Under the pieces are notes generated by a model, which saw only the letters and a list, made by a program, of their open reading frames with translations, was not told where the DNA came from and made no database searches. A program made the position numbers and the translations under genes. 18,968 nt of DNA from Conidiobolus incongruus B7586. Its lineage: Eukaryota; Entomophthoromycota; Entomophthoromycetes; Entomophthorales; Conidiobolaceae. This document shows, in pieces, positions 11,271 to 18,968 of the stretch. Numbering within the stretch: the stretch's first letter is position 1; each line of letters opens with the position of its first letter. The DNA lies in the NCBI GenBank assembly GCA_000697335.1, contig JNEM01014731.1:1-18968 (forward strand), in the 5' to 3' direction.

Positions 11271-11521
11271 TTTTCAATCAAAAGTTGTTTAATATAAGCT
11301 TCTTAGAGGGTAGTAAGCTTTTAGGGACTAAAGTCTTAGATTCACTTAGTAATTAAGCTGCTATCATCATTAAAATAATATAAGGGTATCTCCTTTTTTG
11401 GTGGTATTATAGTATATAGTGTTAAATTTGAATGAAATAAATTATAGATAAAATTTAAAATAGCAATAATTAGGTTTAATACAGATAGTTATTAATATCT
11501 AGTAGGTTTTTAATAGTTTTG

Positions 11522-11533
11522 TTGCTGCTACCA
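11522..11533 (-). other. Primer-binding site beside the 5' LTR
   Basis: Directly inside the right LTR the minus strand reads TGGTAGCAGCAA. TGG complements the CCA tail of a tRNA, and the following bases resemble the initiator-methionine type of primer site used by many gypsy elements. Which tRNA is used cannot be settled without the host tRNA set. Confidence 0.7.
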
Positions 11534-11932
11534 TATAAGTATAGTGGTAGTTAAACTAATATAGTGTAGAGGAAAACTTAATATAAAAGTAGTGTGGCGC
11601 AGAATGTGGTAATATAATGTGGCTGTAGTGTGCAAGTGTAAACAAAGTTTAATTAAGCTTCAAACTAGGATGAGTCACTGATATATTAAGATTTATATTA
11701 GGTAGTGCCAATATCCTACAATATTAACAGAATATAGTCTCAATCTTAGAAATAGTGTAAAAGTAAAAATAGTAAGAATTGAGAGGAAAAAAGAGGAACC
11801 TAGTTTATTAAATAATTTAATACTATTTATACAATTAATTTAACTATATAAGTATAAATTAATCATATAATTTATAGTTAATTGGATTATACAAAAGTGT
11901 ATATAAGAATTTAGAGAACTAGTCTCTTAACA
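11534..11932 (-). repeat. 5' LTR of the chromovirus (right copy)
   Basis: The promoter-side LTR in element orientation, next to the primer site. It is a near-identical direct repeat of 6534-6932 with no length difference, and its outer edge meets the target duplication. The tract TATATAAG near 11890-11905 is AT-rich, but no core promoter can be assigned with confidence. Confidence 0.92.
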
Positions 11933-11937
11933 ATATT
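11933..11937. repeat. Target-site duplication ATATT, right copy
   Basis: The same five bases as at 6529-6533, directly after the right LTR. Integration was therefore into ATATT within the older relic DNA. Confidence 0.85.
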
Positions 11938-13219
11938 ATTTTCTAATTTTAAAATAATGGGAAATTTTTTAAATTTTGATTTTTCAAATGGATATTTAAT
12001 TTTTAATCAATAAATATATACTAAGTAAGTAAAAAATAATATATTTTTAAAATTTATAAATATAATAATATTTTTAATAAAAAATTTACTTTTTCATACT
12101 GATTGTTTAATTTAATTATAATTAAACCAAAAAATAATGATTAAAAGCTATTTATTTTGATATTAAAAAAACTTAATTATAAATCCATTAAAATTATTTA
12201 AAATCTACAAGTAGCTTTTAATAATAGAATATCATCTTAATTTACAATTTATCAATAAATTAATTATTTTAAAATTAAGAGAGAAATGATCTAAAACTTG
12301 TTAAAATTTAAAAAACCAACTTTAACTCTCATTTTTTTAATTATTAATAGAGTCAAATAATATATTGAAAAATATCTTTTTATTTTAGCTAAAGAATTAT
12401 TAAAACATTTTAATATTAATCTAATAAGTATTTTATATATATTAAAGCTTAAATTATAATAATAAATAAAATTATAAATAGGTATCTTATAATTTAACTA
12501 AAGCTTAAAAAAAAGTGATAATAGTTATTATTAAATAAAACTCACTAAATATTATTAGAAATCTAAGCTTTTATAACAAATAATTACAATAGATGAATCT
12601 TAAATTTTTATATATTAATCTTTATTAAAATATAAATTAAAATGCTAGATCAAGATAAATTAATCTTTCTTACAAATCTTTTTAAATTATTATTTAAATA
12701 ATAAATGAATATATATTATTATAATAAAATATAATATATATGTTTTATTAATTTAATTCCTGAAGGAAAATTAATTAATACTAAACTTGATAATATTTTT
12801 TTAAATAAAATATTTCTAATTTAAGATTATAATAAAATTTGAGAAAATTCATTATTTAATATAATAATTAAAAAGTATATAAGTCTAAAGCTATAAAAAA
12901 ATATCTAATTAAAAATGACTAGAAAAAACTACTATATTTAATATAATCCTTAGATTATAACCTATGTAATTATAATTGTTTTAGGAAATTAAAAAACTAG
13001 CTTATAGGAAAGAAAATTTTAACAATAAAATTTAATTGATTTGTGAAACATTAAATTTTAGTCTTAAATTAAAAGAACTATTTTTTAGATATTAAAACTT
13101 TTTTAAAAATATACCAAAAAGTTATTAGAAATAAAAGAAATAATTAATTTTATATTATACACTTATTTTTATTATTTATATATTAAATGTTCAATTTTTT
13201 TTCAATCACAAAAGATTCT
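11938..13219 (+). mobile_element. Old Ty3/gypsy relic, inverted right copy
   Basis: This is the inverted homologue of the RNase H-integrase side of the left relic, so its sense direction should be plus. It is very AT-rich with no open frames, and old. Assignment to Ty3/gypsy is indirect: it matches the left relic, and the left relic matches the young chromovirus. The right edge is uncertain by about 100 bp. It is broken throughout. Confidence 0.5.
12115..13219. repeat. Right arm of the imperfect inverted repeat
   Basis: Reverse complement partner of 4553-5650. Anchors on the plus strand include TCCTTAGATTATAACC near 12945, TATAGGAAAGAAAATTTT near 13002 and ATACCAAAAAG near 13111. Without the young insertion, the arms would be separated by roughly 1 kb. 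Confidence 0.75.
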
Positions 13220-13622
13220 TATTATTTTAATTACAAAGTTATATTTGAAATAAAAAGTAATATTTATTATATTTATAATTATTAATTAATTTATAATAAA
13301 ATTAATTTGTTTGAAAAGTAAATTTAATATATTAACTTTTCTTTCTAAGTTTAAATTTTATAATTTAATAAATTTATTGGGTATAATATTAATTCAGGTA
13401 AATAATAATTTTGATTAAGTATAAAGAGTATAGATTAAAATAGTAATTTTATCAATGGCATTCTTTTATATTAAAGGAAATTAATACTGTAATCAAATAA
13501 TCAAATATAATATTTATATTTTTCGTTGTAATTATTAAGGTATATATATATATATATATATTAAACTAAATAATATAATAATATAAAACATGGATATTGA
13601 ACACTAACCAATATATTCTTAA
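13220..13622. other. AT-rich spacer with a TA microsatellite
   Basis: This spacer separates the right relic from the 3' end of the first REEP-like gene. It contains a perfect (TA)10 run at 13541-13560. No coding segment is visible. Confidence 0.55.
13541..13560. repeat. (TA)10 microsatellite
   Basis: Ten uninterrupted TA units lie just downstream of the 13623-14589 gene. It is likely length-variable between strains. Confidence 0.9.
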
Positions 13623-14589
13623 TTATATTCCCATATTAACATTATCCAGCCTTTGCATGAGTTGTTTCAATTTCAATTTCCTAATCATAATCTCCTCTCT
13701 CAAATCATTCAACGCTTCAACTCTATTGATAATCTGATCCTTATTCAAACTAGAATCAAAGGCTTTAATCACTATAGCCTCTGGAGCTTTTGAGTTAGCA
13801 TAATCTGGTTGTTCATAATTAGATAGCATGGATTCATACGACGGATGTGAAGGTAGTAACTCTTTGTTTTTGCTATGAGTTCGAGAAACTTCAAAATTGG
13901 TCCAAAGAATTTGTAATTGTTGAAATTTCAACCAAAGTATACGTTGAATATCAATGGTTATAATTGAGTTTATATCTCCTAGTTTTTGATATTGTGAAAG
14001 TAAAATGCTATATATCTAAAAACAATCAAGTTAGTCATTGTAATATATTTAATACAATTTAATTTCATTACCTTATTGATCACTTTACTAAAATTCACAA
14101 CGAGAAAGAACATAATAGCTGATACCATACCAATAATGTTATTGATCAATTTTGATATTGTATGAACAAGATCCATTGAAAAGAATGTAGATTGATAAGA
14201 AGTTGGATTATTGAAATGGTCAGAAGTTGGTTGATTGAATGTATGCTTGAAAAGATTGTAAAATAAAACAATTTTTGTAAGAATCAATAGTGGAAACCTA
14301 TAAAATAAAAGGAATCAATACCAATAATTTTACGCAATAATTATTACCAATTACCAGTAAGAGAATATCACATTCAAAAAATCAAAAAATATGAAAAACA
14401 TCAGTATTTGAAATAGTCGAAAGTTCGTAGTCCTAGAATTTTGAGGTAAGTTACAATGATGATTTTGATCATTGGTTTTGATGTTGCGGAAGAATTTTCT
14501 AATGAAAATACTATACAATATTAGAAACTATAGTATTGATAAATTAAAAAATATACCCACCTGATCAAAGGAAATATAAAAAACCACAT
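13623..14589 (-). CDS. Divergent REEP/TB2/DP1/HVA22-like membrane protein, 263 aa, four exons
   Basis: Exons (minus): 14589-14561, 14498-14355, 14297-14072, 14015-13623. Introns of 62, 57 and 56 bp are in phases 2, 2 and 0. All are GT...AG, and the third has a CTAAC branch site. REEP proteins sit in tubular ER through hydrophobic hairpins and bend the membrane. Here the N-terminal half is strongly hydrophobic (about 36-57, then YWFPLL and 60-74, again 109-127). A linker and a coiled coil follow at about 230-263, ending KLKLKQLMQRLDNVNMGI. Family membership rests mainly on alignment with the paralogue at 16857-17841: same intron places, same SxWFP join, SQYQ at the start of exon 4, same C-terminal motif. 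The central signature is weak (VHTIS where the paralogue has IHPTLS), and the 58-105 part is enriched in Asn, Thr and Ser. The start ATG leaves only nine codons in exon 1; the frame stays open upstream to about 14660, so an extra 5' exon is possible. Confidence 0.75.
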
Positions 14590-16856
14590 AGTAGCAGTGT
14601 GAATATTGTATGCAATTACAATGGATCTGATTTCATCAATAATATCGAGAGTGAATAATATTTATACTACACAGCTTGTTGTTTATCTCTTGTTGAATTT
14701 TTCAAGAGTAATAAATGGAAAATTATTATTTGTCAATTAGACGATTCATTAATAGAATAATTTAATTGGGATGGATAATCAAGTTTAGAATAATTCAATT
14801 ATCTAATAGAAATATTGTAATCAGAGTTTTTGATTATTATGTCAATATAATTATGATAAGAATCCTCATGATACTATCTATCATATTTAAATTTACACTT
14901 GTAAAATAATTGTTGATAATAATTTACAAGATACCTAGAATTTGTAATCATTTCTATAAATATTATATAATGTTATACTGTAAAATTTCAACTTCAATAT
15001 CCACGCATCAGAAAGATTTGTCTTAAACAATAATCATGTCACTTAGTATAAAGATGTGTTGTAGCTAATTAAATTAAATAACAGTATATAAATAATAATT
15101 AAATAAATCGAGTAAATAGATTAAAGAAACAACTAAAAATTAAGGAGAAATGTCAAAAATTTTGACCATCACCACATATAATTTAAAAAGAATATGGTTA
15201 TTTCTTCAATAACTTTATAAAATTTAATTGTAATATTGATCAAAATCTGGATGAATATACACCAATATGAATAGTCTTCCATTGGTAGAATTGGAAATTG
15301 TGTATTAATAAAATACTGATTATCAATAACTCATCATGTAATTGATTACAATGTTAATATTCAATAATGATATAATTTAATTAATGATATCTATATTTAG
15401 CCAATTTATCATCAAAATTTTTTATAAAATACATTATTATAACAGTATTCATTTCATTTAATTAATTAATTCCTTTGAATTATTCATTTTTTACTCAAAT
15501 TTAATTGAATATATGTTAAGTTTTAATTCGTTAAAAATTATTTTGGTTAATATCCAATAAAAATTACGATTATTTCTTATCAAGTGTAAAGGTTAAATTA
15601 AATTGTATTATATTATATTTCCTTGTATTTTATTATATTATAATACAGATTAAAACTTTATATATATAATAATATAATTTTAATTGATATTCAAAATAAT
15701 TTTTGATTTTAAATGTAAAATTTAATGTAATGCTTGTAATAAATTTGAATCCTTATCGTAAAACTGATAATTCGCATTTTTTACGTTACTGAAAGAATAT
15801 TTGGATTTCTAAAATAAGAAACTCGTCAAATTTCAAAAAATAATCAGATTATTAATATGTTATAATATTATTAAGTCTATTATTTAATATAAGATAATAT
15901 TCTAAATAATTTATACAAATTTATAGATCAAATCATTTAAATTAATTCTTAGAATATATATTAATATACTTCAAATTAATAATTTATAAAAGCTTTTTAT
16001 AATCAAATTACATTTTATAATTGAAAAATAGTTATTTTATTTATCATAAACTTATAATATAATAATTGAGTTTTAATGAAAAAATTTACTGAAATATTTA
16101 TAATTGTATATTATTAAATTCAAAAAAATTGAATATATTATCTATCTATATGTGTATATATATAATATATATATATATGTATATATATTATATGATATAA
16201 TTACAAAATAATTTAACATCAAATAAATTAAATATATTTTTAATCAAATAACAACAGATTATTTAAATTTAAATTTGAATGAAATAGGCTTTAATATAAA
16301 AATTATCAAATTATTAATAATATATAGTCATAAATAAATTAATACTATGTTTCATAGATGATTTTTAAAATGTATGAGCTTAATTGAATTCATATACTTG
16401 AATAATAAATAATTAAAATCAAAATAATACTTGAAATATCTTTCAATGTTGATAATATGATTGATTGATTATGATGTAATATTAAGTAAAATAATCATAA
16501 AACAACATAAATAGTTGAATATAATATATGTTATATAATTGAAATTTAGTTGATAAAAATCATATTTGTGAAATTTAATAATATTGAATTGAATAATTTG
16601 GTATTACTCATAAACTAATTTGTATTAATTAGTTTTAAAATTATTAAATTAGTATTTGAAATTACCAAATATTATTTATTAATTAATATTAATTTTTATA
16701 AATTTTGTATCTTTTATTAATTAATTTGATTTTAATAATTTTGAATTAATATTAAAAAAATAATATTTTAATATATGGATAATTTTTTATTATTATAAAA
16801 AGATAATAAAGCTTTGTATAATAATAGAAATTATGATATTAATGGCTTAAAAATTA
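14590..16856. other. Intergenic DNA between the two REEP-like genes
   Basis: 2.27 kb with no supported gene. The part nearest 14590 should hold the promoter of the downstream paralogue. 16147-16200 is a dense TA/TG dinucleotide tract. Short repeats of AATTAAT type abound but form no ordered array. I looked for a third REEP-like copy or an exon fragment (YWFP, HPTLS, LKLLELM) and saw none. Confidence 0.55.
16147..16200. repeat. Imperfect TA/TG microsatellite
   Basis: A tract of alternating pyrimidine and purine, mainly TA units with interspersed TG, in the middle of the REEP intergenic region. It is low complexity and no function is implied. Confidence 0.75.
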
Positions 16857-17841
16857 TCACATTCCAGTTGTAGCACTATCCAACTGCTTCATTAATTCCA
16901 ACAATTTAAGTTTCTCCTGCTCAATCTGAGATCTCAAACCATCTAACTCCTCCCTACGTTTCGCCAATTCTTCCAAATTCAAACTCTCTTCGACCACTTG
17001 ATTGACTACAGTTTCTGAAGATCCAACTGAAGTTTTTTCAATCTTCTCATACTCATACATAGAACTAGCAACGGATGTGGAGGAAGAAGAAGGAGCAGGG
17101 AAAGCTTCGCTCTTGGTGGGGGGCTGGGGGGAAGCTGACAATTTCATCCAAGTGTCGTACCACTGATGCAATTTATTTAAAAATTCCATATCTTTATTGG
17201 TTTCACTAGGACGAAATTGGTTACGATCCCTATATTCTTGGTATTGAGCCATAGCAAACATTACCAACTAAGATGAATATTAGTATAAAATTATTAATAA
17301 AACAATATTAATTTACATTTTTAAAAACCACTTCAGTAGTCCTGAGGATGAATTGCAAAAATAGAAATAATCTCATTTTAATATAGTCTTTAATTAATCT
17401 CTTAGTCTCTTTGACTTGGGTCACAATACGATTTTCCGATTGGCTCAAGGTGGGGTGGATGATGTCATCATAAATGGTCATGTAAAAATTATTTTTATCA
17501 TTAAAAATCATAAAGAAAACAATAGTTTTAGTCATATTTATCATTGGAAACCTAGATTCAATTGAAATAAATAATATATTCTATAATTATAAATCTATTA
17601 AATACCAACTGAAGAACATGTAAGTTATAAAATCAAAATACAAGAAAAAAGCTAATACGGTCCAATATTTCAAACAAGTTTTCATTTCATCTTTAGTCAA
17701 AGTTCGCTTATTCAATTTTTGATAAGTCTTGAACCCTGGTTTAACTAGAGCAAATGTCAATCTAATACCAGTTAGACAGTGCTATATTGAAATGAACTAG
17801 TATAGTTACCTGATAATGGACAACATAAAATAACAACACAT
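16857..17841 (-). CDS. REEP1-4/TB2-DP1-HVA22 family ER-shaping protein, 277 aa, four exons
   Basis: Exons (minus): 17841-17810, 17761-17606, 17551-17317, 17267-16857. Introns are 48, 54 and 49 bp in phases 2, 2 and 0, with branch sites CTAAC (intron 1) and TACTAAT (intron 3). Residues 1-141 form the TB2/DP1/HVA22 domain: RLTFALVKPGFKTY at about 11-24 (family RLxxxxxYPAYxSY), KYWTVLAFFLYFDF from about 43, MFFSWFPM at 59-66 (family FLSWxPxY), then IIHPTLSQSENRI at 93-105 (family LHPxLSxxExxI). It should sit in tubular ER, curving membrane through hairpins with both ends in the cytosol; the IHPTLS form is closer to REEP1-4 than to REEP5/Yop1. After it come a Pro/Ser-rich low-complexity linker (about 175-200) and a charged coiled coil (241-277). 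The 5' exon is tiny, but the splice restores the family's first motif. The first acceptor is chosen at 17762; an earlier AG would break the frame. Confidence 0.88.
17115..17131 (+). other. G-run cluster inside exon 4 of the REEP-like gene
   Basis: The plus strand reads GG, T, six G, CT, six G. On the coding (minus) strand these are CCC-rich codons for Pro-Gln-Pro-Pro in the linker. Such long G runs are striking in DNA this AT-rich, and could form a G-quadruplex with two tetrad layers on the non-coding strand. Selection for a proline linker alone would not require CCC over CCA or CCT. Confidence 0.5.
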
Positions 17842-18968
17842 AGCAATAATTCGAATTGTTGAAGAATTTAATAGTATAAATAACAAATATTGAGGAGATG
17901 GTGTATATATATGAGATTAAAAGTGTGACTTGTACAATTTAGAAATAATCAAAAAGTTTCAAATGGAGATTTTTAATTTGACCAATTTTCGCTAGTATTT
18001 ACTTTGGAAGTGATATCTCCATTAATTGATTAAGATTGTGGGAGTTGATCTTAATGGATAATTTTATCCAATTGCAAAATTAATCATTGAACATTAATAT
18101 ATATCAAAGTTAACTAGTTTTAAGATTAAATTTTAATAAAATTTAAAAAAAAGTAAATAATTTTTTTTCTCAATTTTCTCAAAATTTTAATTTTGCATTT
18201 GAATAAATTAAAATATATAATCTAATATTCAACTAGATATTAAAAACTAGTGTTTATTATATCTACTTTAATATTGAAAGATTTAGAATTAAAATAATTT
18301 AAAAGAAACTTTAATCAATATTAATTGAATAAACATATTATATCTCATTAAACCTTGAATTTCATACAAATTTAATTAAGTTCCAAATTTTTGATTGGAT
18401 AAAAAATAACATTAATAAAATATCCATTTTCAACTCATCAAATATTATAATATTTTTTTCTGCATTATATATATATTAATTAAAATAATCTATTATTTGA
18501 AATAATTAAGAATTTTCGGTAAATTAATTGTTACGGGTGTTTAAATTGACTCTTAAATCTTATCAAATTATTTTGATTTATTAAATATTATAAATTAATA
18601 TGATTATTAAGAATGAATCAAGTTAATAAAATTTGTAAAATATTTTGATTAATTTGTACTAATTCTATCTTTAAATTTTTGATAAGTAATAAATTATTTT
18701 GAAAATTAAAATTATGTGAATATACTCAAAACCTGTATTTATTAAAATTAATTTATTTAATTAAAATCTTAATTGAAAATTGAATTTTTGATCATTATAA
18801 TATATATTATTAGAAATTTTCTATGACATTTATTTAATAAAAGTTATTATTATTTTACTTGATCTATAATTTTTGATTTTAATATATAAAATCAACTAAA
18901 TATAATTTGAATTATTAATTATTAATTTATCTATTATTATTATTATTTTTATTTTTATTTTGTTTTAA
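17842..18968. other. Upstream region of the REEP-like gene; no further gene seen
   Basis: The first few hundred bases should contain the promoter of the minus-strand gene ending at 16857. CCATTAA at 18019-18025 pairs with TTAATGG at 18051-18057, a weak hairpin about 180 bp upstream of the start codon. Beyond 18100 the DNA is nearly pure A/T, with no coding frame, RNA gene or ordered repeat on either strand. Confidence 0.5.

Larger units (their letters stand above)
6534..11932 (-). mobile_element. Ty3/gypsy LTR retrotransposon, chromovirus clade, full length but broken
   Basis: A 5399-bp element read on the minus strand. Its 399-bp LTRs start exactly 5000 bp apart and are flanked by the 5-bp repeat ATATT. 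Order along the minus strand is 5' LTR, tRNA primer site, gag with a zinc-knuckle remnant, protease, reverse transcriptase, RNase H, integrase, GPY/F module, chromodomain, purine tract, 3' LTR. That order and the terminal chromodomain place it with the chromoviruses. The LTRs differ at about nine of 399 sites (about 2%), all transitions, so it is fairly young. The coding region is nevertheless interrupted many times (several tens by impression, not counted), and no frame exceeds about 125 codons. It looks structurally whole but dead, and sits inside older relics of its own superfamily. Confidence 0.93.

Noticed and set aside
4553-13219. Outer inverted repeat as terminal inverted repeats of a DNA transposon or Polinton
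   Set aside because: No sharp ends, no target duplication at the outer edges and no transposase or capsid-type frame were seen. The left relic instead matches gypsy RT-RNase H sequence, so a pair of inverted retroelement relics fits better.
17782-17809. A 28-bp first intron in the REEP-like gene, ending at the AG near 17782
   Set aside because: Splicing there puts the small first exon out of frame. The AG at 17762 gives a 48-bp intron with a CTAAC branch site, the correct phase and the expected RLTFALV motif.
2334-17841. A functional system linking the receptor gene with the REEP genes
   Set aside because: The name of the REEP family invites the link, but the genes are more than 10 kb apart with an old transposon nest between them, and nothing in the sequence shows co-regulation.
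18019-18057. CCATTAA/TTAATGG hairpin upstream of the REEP-like gene
   Set aside because: The stem is short and mostly A/T, and similar pairings occur throughout the window. It is not enough for a regulatory claim.
1-18968. tRNA, 5S rRNA or CRISPR array
   Set aside because: No GGTTCGA-type T-loop with matching arms, no 5S-like internal promoter and no regularly spaced direct repeats were found on either strand by eye.

Overview
This is a very AT-rich eukaryotic nuclear window. All three intact host genes lie on the minus strand. Two of them carry short spliceosomal introns (48-62 bp) with GT...AG ends and CTAAC/TACTAAT-like branch sites. Extreme AT bias, tiny introns, a Ty3/gypsy chromovirus and an intronless rhodopsin-type receptor together suggest an early-diverging fungus, perhaps Conidiobolus or another entomophthoralean. 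That placement is inference, not proof.

Layout. 1-2333 is intergenic and AT-rich, except for a more GC-rich island at about 660-1085 that holds several nested or crossing complementary segments and no convincing gene. 2334-3296 (minus) is an intronless seven-helix class A receptor. 3297-4552 is its upstream region. 4553-13219 is a nest of retroelement fossils. The outer layer is two old, strongly AT-biased Ty3/gypsy relics lying head to head as an imperfect inverted repeat of about 1.1 kb per arm. At their junction sits a younger chromovirus, 6534-11932 (minus), with 399-bp LTRs, a 5-bp target duplication, and recognisable primer site, gag, protease, RT-RNase H, integrase and chromodomain. 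Its coding part is broken many times.

13623-14589 and 16857-17841 (both minus) are two four-exon paralogues of the REEP/TB2/DP1/HVA22 (Yop1-like) family of ER membrane-shaping proteins. Their introns fall at the same places and phases, and both end in a C-terminal coiled coil. The downstream gene (13623-14589) is much more divergent within the membrane domain. The 2.3 kb between them and the last 1.1 kb of the window hold nothing I could recognise.

The receptor and the REEP pair have no obvious functional link. REEP proteins in animals were named for effects on receptor surface expression, but the shared location here is not evidence of cooperation. No tRNA, rRNA or CRISPR array was seen.
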